NCBI GenBank assembly: GCA_028554795.2
Contig: CM068829.1
Span: forward strand, 130,898,016-130,962,015
Length of the DNA: 64,000 bases
From: Sinohyriopsis cumingii
Taxonomy: Eukaryota > Mollusca > Bivalvia > Unionida > Unionidae
Reading direction: 5' to 3'
Shown in pieces: positions 1-11,846 of the stretch. The notes under the pieces were generated by a model, which was not told the origin of the DNA, ran no database searches, and was given only the letters and a program-made list of their open reading frames with translations. The position numbers and the translations under genes were made by a program. Within the stretch, counting starts at the first letter, position 1. Every line of letters begins with the position of its first letter.

Positions 1-162
1 GTCGCCGAATTCAAAATCCTCTAAGTAAGGGTACAATTGTACAAAGTATTAAGATAATCTATGATCAAGGTGGGTTTTTCATACCTTGTACCGAAAAAGC
101 GCCACGGTTTTCGCTGATTCCTCTTGAAGAAATTCGTTAGAACATCCTTTGTGGGTAGACTC

Positions 163-285
<123 letters not shown>

Positions 286-554
286 GTCAAAGAAGGGCCC
301 GTGTCAAAGATGCTTAAAGTGGGGTCGTAAGGGCCCAACTGTATACGTAAAACATGATATTCTCACGACATGTGCTGTACCCGGCCACATTTATCTAGCG
401 GTGAATTTCTCGAAAGAGGCTCGACAAATTATTTTTTTATGTTTTCCTACTGTTGCAACAGATCCCTAGGTAGATACTTTCTAAGAGGCGTTGAAATCAA
501 ATCAAAACCCCGTAAGTAGTGATCAAATTACTACAAATTATTGATATATTATAT

Positions 555-775
555 CAGGGGTCTCAAACGAGCGGCCCGCGAAGCCGTATCCTGTGACCAG
601 CAAAATGATTAGTGTCACAAGGTGTCATGAGAGATAACAAAGGTGGTGCGGCCCTGTGACCAGCAAAATGATTAGTGTCACAAGGTGTCATGAGAGATAA
701 CAAAGGTGGTGCGGCCTTGGGTCATCAAACATCTCCTCATGCGGCCATCAGGGTGGTTAAACTTTGAGACCCCTG
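555..775. mobile_element. hAT-type MITE
   Basis: A 221-bp non-coding element begins CAGGGGTCTCAAAC and ends CTTTGAGACCCCTG, typical hAT terminal inverted repeats. It is flanked by an 8-bp target duplication with one mismatch (TATTATAT at 547-554, TATTAGAT at 776-783). Its interior holds two near-perfect copies of a roughly 63-bp block containing GTGACCAGCAAAATG (about 591-653 and 654-716). Confidence 0.8.
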
Positions 776-1650
776 TATTAGATGTACATTGAGCGTGTTT
801 TTCAAACCAGGTACTCACAGGGTGCCCCTTAATTCGTTAAATCCTCTCGAAGAAATTCGTCGTGGGTCGACGTTAACCCCTAGAAATAAAGTGTCAAAGA
901 AGGGTCCATGTAAAAAAAATCTATAAAAATCTTCTTACGGCATGCTTTGTATCCAACCTCTTTATCTAGCGGACAATTTCGTGAAATCGGTTGAACTAAT
1001 ATTCATCCGACTTCTCCTACAGTTAGAACACATATCTAGCTAGACATTCCCGAAGAGGCGTTGAAATAAATAGTCTCTAAGTCGGAGTTCAGTTAGTAAA
1101 CATATATTGATACAATTGATGCACATTCTGCGTGTTTCCCATACTTGCACCCGCAGGCTGACCCTTATATCGCCGATTCCTCTTCACGAAATTCATTAGG
1201 ACTTCCTTGGTTGGTAGACTTCATCCCTTAGAGATAAATATCAAATAAGAATCCATGTCAAAACTCTGTAAATAGGGGACGTAATGTCCCAACTGTATAC
1301 ATCAAATATAATCTTCCGACGGCATGTGTTGTACCCAAACCCCTTTATCTAGCCGACAAATTCTTTTCAAACTTTTCCTACTGTTGGAACTGAGCCCAAA
1401 CTAGATAGTTTCCAAGAAGCGATGAAATCAAAGTTCTCTAAGTCATTGTCCAGTTAGATCAAGTTATTGGTCAATTCGATCCACATTTTGCGTGTTTTTC
1501 ACAGATGGTACCCCCTAAGGCGCCCCTTATTTCGCTGTTTCGTCTCCACGAACTTCATCAGCTCTTCCTTCGTAGGTAGACTCAGTCTCCTAGAGATACA
1601 ATATCCATGGAGGGTTCATGTCAAGACTGTATAAAGAGAGGACAAATGGC

Positions 1651-1930
1651 CAATATTTCAGTCACGTTTAAGTATTTTGGTCACTGCCAGTGTTTTGCTT
1701 GGGCAATCGTGGCTGAAAAAAGCCTGGATATATTATTACCTCACAAAAACTAATTTTATTTTTTATCCCCGACAGTGAAGAATATTATTTTTTTGTTTGC
1801 GCTGATCAGAACAACGATAATATTATTTTGTTTGCTGACTCTGATCAGATTCCGATCAGCGCGATGATTCGACAGTTGTTGTTTGTGCTGACCAGAGGCA
1901 AAAAGTCACACCGAGGTTGGGTCCTTGGGG
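1651..1930. other. No gene seen
   Basis: AT-rich junction between the tandem repeat and the decayed viral element. It contains repeated CTGATCAG and TAATATTATTTTGTTTG segments but no supportable coding sequence. Confidence 0.5.
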
Positions 1931-1943
1931 GTTGGCGAAACTA

Positions 1944-2780
1944 TTATATGATTATGATAGTTTCGTCAGCAACGATAGAAGGTCTCCGGTTATTAATATG
2001 CGTCATCGTATCGGGTAAACCACCACTGACACTCCAAATATGAAATTGCAACCACGCAGTGTGATCATCCACCGCGATAATATCATTAGGACCTGTTTCG
2101 TCGTTGATAGTTTTTCTCCATGTTTCGTTGTAAAAACACTCTGGTTTAGGCCATTGAGGATTTTCAACAATATAATTACTGGCGCACTTTAATTCCGCTC
2201 CGAAATATTCGTACATGCGCCTGATATCATCGAAAGTTTCATCAACGGTGATGATTTCCTCTGGTTTTTCTAGTTGACTTGGATTATTCAATATTGTTTC
2301 GGCGCGCATCAGATCTTCGTCGTTGATCCGCGCAGTGGTTTTACTTAAATTATCCGGGGTTACACCAGGAAAATCCAACGTAGCTAGGAAGTCTGGGATA
2401 ATATTAATTGCGATGGAGTCCTCGTTGTTTTCTAATAATAATTTTTGTATTTGGTTGTTTCTGCTCGTTGCGCTGTATCGACGAAACCAAACATTAACGG
2501 TCCAAATATCATATTTTTCCCGTGCGGTGTCTCGGTCTACCGCGATAATATCTTTGCCATTAACGATAGTTTTTCTTCATGCTTCCTCGTTGATACAACC
2601 TGACCAAACCGGATAGTGTAGCATGTAATCGCCGTCGTTGTTCTGCTTAAGTGTTGCACCGAAAAATTTATATATTTTTTCGATAACACTGATAATTTCC
2701 TCGGTGGTGGGTTTCTGCTGATAACGCGCTCGTGATTGTTTCATCGCGTATAATAATACTATTTTGTCCAAATGTAACAT
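1944..2780 (-). pseudogene. Two fused copies of unknown viral paralogue family
   Basis: I do not recognise the family. Reading leftward, one unit starts near 2780, with a YKFFGATLK-like segment then a YPVW segment. It is stopped by TGA near 2578 where a Trp codon is expected from the sister copies, and continues in the same sense to an IWTV segment. A second unit follows without a gap (LDFPGVTPDNL, EYFGAELK, then FHIWSVSGG). Shared landmarks are a P-x-x-x-P-D-N-L segment, a P-x-Q-L-E-K segment, F-G-A-x-L-K, W-R-K-T-I, N-D-I-x-A-x-D and I-W-S-V. The third copy lies upstream at 2889-3730. Confidence 0.6.
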
Positions 2781-2821
2781 TAAGGCAAAAAATAATCACG
2801 CCGATGTAGGGTGTCGGGGGT

Positions 2822-2872
2822 GGATAAAGTGCACAATATTAATATTATTATAGTAATGGTACACTTTCTCCA
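2822..2872. repeat. Intergenic hairpin 1 of viral element
   Basis: An imperfect palindrome: the arm GGATAAAGTGCAC pairs with GTACACTTTCTCC around an AT-rich loop (TTAATATTATTATAG). It is followed by CAGCGGCAATAGAAGGTC. It lies just after the stop of copy 3 (2889) and before copy 2, as expected for a 3'-end or terminator-like structure on the minus strand. A near-identical hairpin is at 5915-5972. Confidence 0.75.
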
Positions 2873-2888
2873 GCGGCAATAGAAGGTC

Positions 2889-3730
2889 TCAATGATAAAA
2901 ATCACTGTTCGTTTCATTATCATATTGACTAAACCATCCATTGACACTCCAGATTTGAAATTTCACCATAGTTGTAATGGGATCTGTTGCTGTGATATCA
3001 TTTCCGCCGTTAAATCCTTGATTGTCTGTGATAGTGTTTCTCCACTGCTCGTCGCTGATAAAATCCGACTCAGGCCAGACAGGATAGGTTAGTGTATAAT
3101 CGCATGTATTTTGTCATTTGATTTCAGTGTTGCACCAAATCCTTTGTAAATCGATTTAATCTTTTCGATGATGTTCTAGGTTGTTAGGTTTTGTGACCGT
3201 ATCCTCGTCGTGGGAAATATAATATTCCAATATTTCATCAGCGTGTTATATTTTTCGAGTTGATCGGGATCGCGCAGCATTGTCTCGATGTGTGTTATGA
3301 GATCTTCGCGAGCGATAATTACTGTTATTTTACACAAATTGTCCGGGATCACATCTGGAAGTTCCAACACGATAAAGAAATCACTTATAATATCGAGTTT
3401 TTCTCGCTCAGATAGTTTATCAGATCGTAACATTTTGTTGTTTATTGCGTTACCGTGATTTAACCTATACACGACTTCATGTTGGTGTAATCGCAGTTGT
3501 GGAAGGTTTTTATAAAATTGTTCGATTTTCTTCGCGGGTAACTTGCCAATATCACAATAAAAGAAATTATCGAGGCAAGATTTCTTTGCCGCGTATGATT
3601 CTAGTTTTTGTTCAGGGTTATATCGGTAATATTTTGCCGTGTGAGTAACCCCTGGGTTGTTTTTTATTCGCGTACCGATACTTGTCTGTAAAAACTCATC
3701 AACGGTGAGATTATCCACGCTGGGGTTCAT
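2889..3730 (-). pseudogene. Third copy of unknown viral paralogue family
   Basis: This is the longest copy and has an N-terminal region (MNPSVDNLTVDEFLQ start) that the others lack here. An open frame runs to 3176 and carries the shared LELPDVIPDNL and RDPDQLEK segments. The rest of the repeat (YPVWPE, EQWRNTI, NDITATD, FQIWSVNG) continues in other frames down to a TGA at 2889, so it is frameshifted. Function unknown. Tandem amplification of one gene is common in large DNA viruses, which is the only contextual clue. Confidence 0.6.
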
Positions 3731-3752
3731 CTTTTTCTTTGCTTTCTAAACT

Positions 3753-5522
3753 TCATATTCGTTCTGGTGGTGTTTGTATGATTTCATAACCGGTATCCTT
3801 CATCATCGCGATTAATCTCGGTGTGAAGAACTTTTTCGAATTGTTTTCTTCAGCGATATCGTGCATGAAAGCAATTCCGCACGGGGTTGATAGCTCATCC
3901 GAGTTTGGAGTTCTTCGTAATTTTATCTCGTCGGTGAGTAACTTCTCGCGATCTATTATTAATATTTTAATATCAGCTCAGTTTAGTGGTAATTGATCAT
4001 GACATGATCGTGTCACGGTTGAATAGTGAATATTGCTGACACATCTGAAACAGTGAAGCGCTTGTTTTATTGCTTCGACGGATCCCAACTCGTACGATAA
4101 CACAAACAATGCAGTAAATCTCGGATCTGTTATGCTAACTCCAGCCTCAACGGTGGGATTAAAAGTAACAACATCCATATCGTTGTACGCGTGAGTGATA
4201 TCTGCTAAATCCAACCGCTTTTGCGTTGGATCAGTATCGGCGTGATAATATCGAGTCCGATAACCATGTTGTTGTGATATTTTCGCGATACCTTCCACGG
4301 AGTAATCTGTACTGGATTTGTTATGTGTGAACACGGCAACCTTTTCACCACGTGATGAAGATTCTTTTATTTTATCTAGCAAAACAAGTAAATTATCTTT
4401 GTGATAGTTTTCTATGATAAATTTTGCATCATGATCGGGTTTGTAATGGTTGAAAACAAATTTTATGTGAGGTCGGTACAATCTGAATAAATTCACATCG
4501 TTGTCGTCCGTGTCAGCATCAAGAACAATAACACATTTAGATCCACTAATCAACACTGAAAATTTACTCCAGTGTCTTTTATACGAGTTCACGTGTCAGG
4601 GATTCCTCGCACTCGATGAAGTGATTCCACCTGAACGATGAAACTACTGGGGCTACCAACACGGAACGTTATATCACCGGTGATATCCAAGTAAGATTTA
4701 ACATTGGTATCCGCGCTAATTTTCTCAGTGAGGGTTTTTCTGAAGCTGATAACTAACACGGATTCATCTTCAGGGATAGATTTCCAAGCTGCCTCGGATT
4801 TTCCCACTCCACATGCAGATCCATCAATGTAGTCGATGTTGTAAATGATTTGACATCCTGGACCAGCTTCATGTACCGGTGTTGCAGTGTAGCGATAATC
4901 AGATGTTTTTGTGGCAAATTCACCTGGATATTTTCGTTTACTTGTAGATATCAGCAGAAATTTTATATAATCAAGTTCTTTTAGCTCATCAGGTAATTTA
5001 GCAACTATCGGTGATATTCCTGTGCTGATTTCTGAAATCACCCTCGAGATTTCCTCGTTGAGAGATTTTTCTCCTCGGTTGATTATTACCCGTCTGCCCA
5101 CCATCGAGCTTGGACAAATTACAATATAACGATCCAGGTTGACCACAACAAGGCATTTGTTACATTTGACATGAACTTCTCCGTTAACAGTAATACCATG
5201 CTTTCGCTCGCAAATATTACAATAATGACCGGGTTTTGGTATGACATTGCTTTTATTGCTTTTGCTTTACTGCCCACACACACACGGATTTTTTCAACGA
5301 AGTAATGTGCATTAACGAGTAATAATCTCGTAAAATAAAATAATCGAACTTGGCGATATCTAACAATTCCTCTTTGCTGTTTTCTTCGAGTGTCGATACC
5401 GGATAAGCACAATCAGGATTATTTTCCAAATATAAATAAAATTCCTGTTCAGTGCTATTGCTACCACCGTGAAATGAACAATTTGCTGGAATTAATTCGT
5501 AAATGTGATTATCTGAGGTCAT
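3753..5522 (-). pseudogene. UL9/origin-binding-protein-like SF2 helicase, broken
   Basis: Four frame pieces (5522-5253, about 5270-5140, 5146-4589, 4592-3978), plus a 74-codon extension past an in-frame TGA at 3978, form one leftward gene. A Zn-ribbon-like C-x2-C...C-x2-C segment lies near 5170-5230. The Walker A-like ACGVGKSE motif is near 4800, followed by an S-F-R-K-T segment (motif Ia-like). The C-terminal helicase lobe shows VFTHNKSS and the TFNPTVEAGVSI segment typical of herpes origin-binding-type helicases (motifs IV-V). In those viruses this protein opens replication origins. At least two frame breaks and one stop make this copy non-functional. A primase-helicase of the same superfamily is the alternative. 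Confidence 0.65.
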
Positions 5523-5597
5523 TCTATATATAAATATAAAGACAGATTTATATTTAATTAAAAAATTGAAGAAACGTTTTGGTTATATATTTATATA

Positions 5598-5928
5598 ATG
5601 CCATTTCAATCCGGTACAAACAAGTGCAAGTGGCTTCCAGAGGGATCGACTGAACTTTGTAATCGAAGTTGTTACGGTGAATACTGCGGATAGCACAACC
5701 AATATGTGAAGAAAGGATCCACCGGACCTAAACCCTGCTTGGGATGTAAATGAGGCCTGCGCGGGAATTTATAAATCTGCCTATGTTGCGGTGGTAGCAA
5801 ATACAGATCAATGTTGATTTACTACAAAAAGCGAAACACAAAATTTTTCAAGTTGAAAGAAGGACTTCCAACCGCGGAGGAATTTTTATCAAGTCAGCGA
5901 CGAAAACACTACACCGCTGGAGAAAGTG
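5598..5928 (+). pseudogene. Cys-rich small viral-type ORF, broken
   Basis: Starting from ATG at 5598 the frame gives a Cys-rich peptide (MPFQSGTNKCKW, CNRSCYGEYC). It hits TAG near 5691, then continues with KPCLGCK, further stops, and LCCGGSKYRS followed by a KEGLPTAEEFL tail near 5860-5890. Repeated C-x(2-4)-C pairs suggest two or three zinc-binding knuckles. I do not recognise a named family. It reads rightward, head-to-head with the helicase; the AT-rich interval 5525-5597 with TATATATTTATATAATG is a plausible shared promoter. Confidence 0.5.
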
Positions 5929-5972
5929 CACAATATTAATATTATTATAGTAATTGTACACTTTCTCCAGCG
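5915..5972. repeat. Intergenic hairpin 2 of viral element
   Basis: A long palindrome: CGCTGGAGAAAGTGCACAAT pairs with ATTGTACACTTTCTCCAGCG (one mismatch near the middle), with an AT-only loop containing TAATATTATTATAGT. It is followed by ACGATAGAAGGTC. It is nearly identical to the structure at 2822-2872 and better preserved. Confidence 0.85.
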
Positions 5973-6013
5973 ACGATAGAAGGTCCGTTTGATCAATCTG
6001 AGACCTGTATCCG

Positions 6014-6160
6014 CGCTGGGAAAAGTGTCCAAAATATTAAGACATTTTCCCCAACCCGGTGATGACAGTGAAATCAGCAAAGACATCCACGCATTCAGTG
6101 AGAATATTTTTATCCAGCGTGGTGTGACAACTACTGTATACTTTCTCCAGCGACGATAGA
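6014..6160. repeat. Degraded hairpins 3 and 4 of viral element
   Basis: Position 6014-6058 holds a shortened relative (GCTGGGAAAAGTGTCC ... GACATTTTCCCCAACC). Position 6132-6160 holds only the right arm (GTATACTTTCTCCAGC) followed by GACGATAGAA. Both lie downstream of the glycoprotein-like gene, so remnants of deleted genes may have separated them. Confidence 0.55.
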
Positions 6161-6224
6161 ACGCCCAGATTGATAAAACTCTGGTGTGTGATGTCATCAA
6201 ACAACAAAAAGTCATAAATATTTT

Positions 6225-7040
6225 CTAAATCACAGCGGGGAGAATGACCGTGATGGTTACAATGACTACGCTGGGAATAAACACCACCGCGGTGTTACCA
6301 GGGCAGAATTTACTAAACTGTGGTCTGATGCTCAAGCTGGTCCCGAGATAATATTCGGAAACACACGTGATCACTGTTACCTCGCAAATCTTATTCAGGG
6401 GATACTTGAGTGTTGTCGATGATATTTCAAATGTTACATTTGTGAAATTACCGCTGTAGTGTTCCGGTTCTGTTCTGATATTTTTAATATGAGATTTGTT
6501 GAACACTTCCGTCCAAGGAAATATAGATAAATTTAATCCATGCTTGAGTTGAACATCCCAGCGCCACAACGCTACTGTTTCTTTCACACAATTCAACACA
6601 GCAATGTTACCGTGGATATTAACTGACACATTCGGAAGTTTTCCATTGTCGCGTATGAAGATATCCGATATGATGTTGTCGTACATGATCATAATGTTGG
6701 TTAACGCGTATCTATTGATATGATAAGATGTTGCGCCAAGATCGATGTGACCCGCAACAGAGTAATCTAATTTTATCGAATTAATTCCATCGTCGTCATG
6801 AGTCACGACAATTGTATCGTCACCGTAAGGAATTCTTTTTCCGTCCCGTTCAGTGTATCGTCTGACTGATAATTGTGACCGTGGATTCACATCATAAAAG
6901 TCTATTGTGCCGGAAAAATCGACCAATACTTCAGTTCCGCTAACAAAGCAGATAAACAATACAAATATTATTGCTATGTTTGCATGTAAGTAATAATAAA
7001 ATTCAAATTTATCAGCGACAAGAGCACGGGAACCTGCCAA
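6225..7040 (-). CDS. Envelope-like type I membrane protein, viral element
   Basis: A 271-codon open frame. A hydrophobic stretch near residues 22-36 (IAIIFVLFICFVSG) with a small-residue end looks like a signal peptide, so the natural start may be a later codon than the first Met. The ectodomain has several N-x-S/T sequons (NVSVN, NLSIF, NKSHI, NFTNVT) and paired Cys near the C-terminus. Residues about 250-270 are hydrophobic (VVFIPSVVIVTITVILPAVI), suiting a terminal TM anchor. No family recognised. An ectodomain/TM glycoprotein beside viral replication and packaging genes suggests an envelope or receptor-mimic role (inference). It is the best-preserved gene of this block and is divergent from the ATPase. 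Confidence 0.6.
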   Translation of the reverse strand: MAGSRALVADKFEFYYYLHANIAIIFVLFICFVSGTEVLVDFSGTIDFYDVNPRSQLSVRRYTERDGKRIPYGDDTIVVTHDDDGINSIKLDYSVAGHIDLGATSYHINRYALTNIMIMYDNIISDIFIRDNGKLPNVSVNIHGNIAVLNCVKETVALWRWDVQLKHGLNLSIFPWTEVFNKSHIKNIRTEPEHYSGNFTNVTFEISSTTLKYPLNKICEVTVITCVSEYYLGTSLSIRPQFSKFCPGNTAVVFIPSVVIVTITVILPAVI

Positions 7041-7046
7041 ACATCA

Positions 7047-7679
7047 TGCTGGGCTGCCAAATTTCCTTGACAAAGTCAGCGCGAATGATTATCATAGGTC
7101 CATCTGGGAGTGGTAAAACACACCTATTACTTAATGTGGATGAAATGGGATAAACTGTATTTGGTAGCACCGCCAGTTGATGATCAGCGGTGTTATAAAG
7201 TGTTAAAGGATTTTAATGAACGATAAAGGACGAGAATATTATCGAGTTTATTACTGATCTCGATGAAACGCCAAGTATTGATGACATTGACTGGTCTGTT
7301 AACAATTTAGTAGTGTACGATGATGTCATGCTAGATAAACAGTCAAATCCTGCTCGGATATTTTCTCGAGGAAGACATAAAAACACAGACGTGATTTATG
7401 TAACCCAGCGGTATGCACAAATCCCTATAGTGATCAGAGAGTTTTTAATATTCTTGCTGTGTTTAACGGGGTTGACATGCATAAGTTGCAAAATATTCAT
7501 CGGACCTGGTGTAACAGTGATATGGATTAAAAATTTATTTAGTCATGCTCGGGAACCCGGCGTGGTTTTATAACAATAAATTTACATGACCGCGGTCACG
7601 TTATCGAATCGGTCTTGATAAAAATTTTAATTAATAGAAGCAGAGACGGCGAAGTCTCATACTCTGCACTCGATTGGTA
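7047..7679 (+). pseudogene. Packaging-type (A32/FtsK-HerA-like) ATPase, broken
   Basis: The sequence shows a Walker A P-loop GPSGSGKT (about 7108-7131), a LYLVAPP strand, a Walker B-like VVYDDVM (about 7311-7331), and a sensor-like DVIYVTQRY segment (about 7390-7416). The frame is broken after the P-loop (TGA near 7151 and a shift near 7220-7240) and again before the C-terminus, whose last codons run to a stop at 7679. This order matches ATPases that drive genome packaging in Polintons, adintoviruses and NCLDV. It is only distantly similar to the intact ATPase at 49416-50159. Confidence 0.7.
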
Positions 7680-7799
7680 AAATCATTCGCTTCAATCATT
7701 GCGAACCTTTTTTCTCCAAATCGAGGAAGGCTTATTTTTACGAATAGAGAGTGAGTCAATTAGAGGCTGTTTGCCCTCTCTGCTGCTGTTGTTGTTGTT

Positions 7800-8255
7800 G
7801 CATGGTTTAACGCCATTTTTCAGCACACGATAGGCTATACATGGCGGCCAGTATTAATGGTGGAGGAAGAGCTACTGGCAAGCTTTCTCACATATCCACA
7901 TTGGCTGAATCCGAGACTCTAACCCACACAGACAGAGGTGAGATGGCAGTGATCCGTAACGAAGAGCGCTTTAGACCACTGGGCCACTCAGGGCCCCTGC
8001 ATACATCGTTGTTGTTGTTGTGGAGTTTAACGCCATTTTTCAGCACACGATAGGCTATGCATGGCGGCCAGTAGGTATGGTGGAGAAAGAGCCCGGGAAA
8101 ACCCCGGGAAGAACCACGACCCACGAGAAGCTACTGGCAAGCTTTCTCACATACCCACATTGGCCGAATCCTAGACTCGAACCCACGCAGAGAGAAGTGA
8201 GATGGCAGTGATCCGTAACGGAGAACGCTTTAGACCACTCGGCCACTCGCCCCCC
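7800..8255 (-). mobile_element. Two tandem tRNA-derived SINE copies
   Basis: Two copies, about 7800-8005 and 8006-8255, share a TTTAACGCCATTTTTCAGC segment, an ACGATAGGCTAT segment and a tRNA-like head on the minus strand. The head resembles tRNA-Ser: GTGGCCGAGTGGTCTAAAG as A box (near 8225-8247) and GGGTTCGAGTC as B box (near 8175-8185). The second copy carries extra sequence (AGCCCGGGAAAACCCCGG). GTTGTTGTTG separates the copies. Confidence 0.7.
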
Positions 8256-8330
8256 CCCCCCCGCATGCATCATAGCGATATGACTGAAAAATTGTTAAAG
8301 CTACGTTAAAAATCCAAATCACACACACAC
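8256..8330 (+). mobile_element. 3' tail of a second SINE family
   Basis: The segment ATAGCGATATGACTGAAAAA, then TTGTTAAAGCTACGTTAAAA and a (CA)n end, matches the 3' end of the full SINE at 28552-28881. Only the tail is present, after a C-run. Confidence 0.7.
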
Positions 8331-8736
8331 TTCTTTATTTTTTTAAATTTCAGAATTTATATTCTTTATATAGGGAATTTGTATTTACTGTGGTCTGAAT
8401 ATGAAAAGAATGAATTTGGGTCTATCAAGAATCCACCTCCCCGCCTCTTTGCTCCGTATGGGAAGGGGTAAGCGCGACTAGGTGACATTTTATCCTTGGT
8501 TTCTGTCTTGGTTAATTTAATAAGTTGCACAAACGGGCCCCATAAATTAGGTTGCTGGCCGCAGGGTCTAGGTTTCTAGACCTTTTGCACTCACAATGTT
8601 GTAATCGACAAGTAAAAATAATAAACTTAGACTCGTCCATTTAATGTCTATATACGTATAATCAAAATAGAGAACATAATTCCTTATTTTTCCTGGCAAT
8701 AAGCTCCCATTTCTCACGCTGATCATGTAGTGTAAA

Positions 8737-10240
<1,504 letters not shown>

Positions 10241-10270
10241 TATCTATCTATCGAAACTAGTATCTAACTA

Positions 10271-10311
10271 GCCTGAGCGCTTTCGACTCTTTTCGAGTCT
10301 TTATCAAAAGC
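10271..10311 (-). ncRNA. Hammerhead-ribozyme-like motif of PLE, copy 1
   Basis: On the minus strand the order fits a minimal type I hammerhead: stem I arm GCTT, a core resembling CUGAUGA (here TTGATAAA, so C3 and G8 are changed), stem II GACTC-GAAAA-GAGTC, then GAAA, palindromic stem III GCGC, UC at the cleavage position, and stem I arm AGGC. Hammerheads are known in Penelope-like elements. The core substitutions suggest it is inactive. Confidence 0.5.
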
Positions 10312-10519
10312 AAATTCCAAATATAGACAAGACAAACAAATAAAATAGAAAACGGTTATATTTGCAAAACAGCCAAGCAAAATGTTGCAAAAATAACCGT
10401 TTTAATGTTTTATTTGTTTGTTGCCAGTTTACTGCATTTATCTGAATCAATCCCTGACACATGCGATCCCTTGCTGGATCCAGTGCACTTGGAAGGATTG
10501 ATATTCGCCATATGATTTG

Positions 10520-10526
<7 letters not shown>

Positions 10527-10604
<78 letters not shown>
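10527..10604. repeat. (AT)n microsatellite
   Basis: A pure AT run at the end of one arm of the inverted segment of the Penelope-like element. The other arm also abuts an AT run (11618-11673). Confidence 0.95.
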
Positions 10605-10609
<5 letters not shown>

Positions 10610-11611
10610 ATGTATATTTGATTTAATTTATATCTGATTTAATTGTTTATAAGTTTTAAAAAAGAAATAATTTTTTTAATTTCATTATATGTCAAAATAA
10701 TATAGTTCTGTTTACTAGGAACTCGATACTTTTCAATAAAATAGTTTGACCTTGACTGTTCATTTTAGTAAACACATAAGGCTGACCTGGTTCCCGACCT
10801 TAATTCAAAATTAGTAACAACCACGTAAACATGTCATTTTTAATTTATTTTTATGGTGGGAATAATAAGGTTGTGATTGAGGCTGTACTGAATACGTGAC
10901 TCTAGGCTTGTAAATAGTTTAAGTGAAGTAAACAACTTTTTTCTCGGAGTAAAATGGTTGCTTTCATCAAGATCATACTGGGGCTACGTCATTTTTTATA
11001 TGTAAACATGATCACGTGATCCTCTATTTCGTAATTAGGCATTTCCAAAATTGCGCATTATTTAATTTTAATAGTGATGCTTAGAGAGAGAGATGTCACA
11101 GTCTGCGTTTAAAAACGCTTGATGTCATGCAGTTTCCTTCTGTTGTAGCCAGTTTTCGAGTCACATGTTAATGTTTCTTCAGATAATTTGGATTCTAAAA
11201 GATTAATTCGTTTCTCTGGAAATATGTTTTGAGTGCTCATATAGAATTCGTGAACAAAGACATTTCTTAAAAATTTTACTCGGAATTCCAAAATCGGATT
11301 TCGTCTTGTGTTTCTACAAGGAACTGTAGACCACATCACAATGCAGCATACAACATACGTCATCGCCTTCCATCTTGCATTTTTCGTCGGGACTCGAACT
11401 TGAAATCGTTAGAACATTGTATTATTAGGACTTCTAAAAAAAATTCGTGGATTATTCTTGGATTCGTATTGGATTTGATTCTTAAAACCGTAAGTTCTTA
11501 TTTTTTTCATTTGTACAGTATTTTTCCACGGAAATAAATAATTTGTTAAAGTTTTCAAAACTTGTTGTTTTCACTCTTTCTTGTGTTACTGTTACTCGAG
11601 CCCAAATACGT

Positions 11612-11617
<6 letters not shown>

Positions 11618-11673
<56 letters not shown>
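11618..11673. repeat. (AT)n microsatellite
   Basis: An AT run adjoining ATACAAATCATATGGCGAAT, the inverted counterpart of the segment before 10527. Confidence 0.95.
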
Positions 11674-11677
<4 letters not shown>

Positions 11678-11804
11678 CAAATCATATGGCGAATACAAAT
11701 CCTTTCAGGTGCACTGGATCCAGCAAGGGATAACGTGTGGCAGGAATTGATTCAGATAAATGCAATACACTGACAATGAACAGTGCGAAACTAGCAGCTA
11801 GCTA

Positions 11805-11846
11805 GCCTGAGCGCTTTGGACTCTTTAATTAGTCTTTTTGAAAGGC
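11805..11846 (-). ncRNA. Hammerhead-ribozyme-like motif of PLE, copy 2
   Basis: This is a direct repeat of the motif at 10271-10311. Stem I arms GCCT and AGGC are complementary, and the AAAGCGCTC end is conserved. The core and stem II (GACTAATTAAAGAGTC) are more degraded. Confidence 0.4.

Larger units (their letters stand above)
1930..7680. mobile_element. Decayed endogenous viral element (non-Polinton)
   Basis: The block holds virus-type genes in broken form: a tandem array of an unknown gene family, a UL9/origin-binding-like helicase, a Cys-rich ORF, a signal/TM glycoprotein-like ORF and a packaging-type ATPase. Its genes carry in-frame stops as well as frameshifts, so it is old. Hairpins of shared sequence lie between genes. 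No capsid protein, polymerase or terminal repeats could be recognised, so the virus group is not assigned. It is distinct in sequence from the Polinton at 39-59 kb, which has its own ATPase. Confidence 0.7.
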
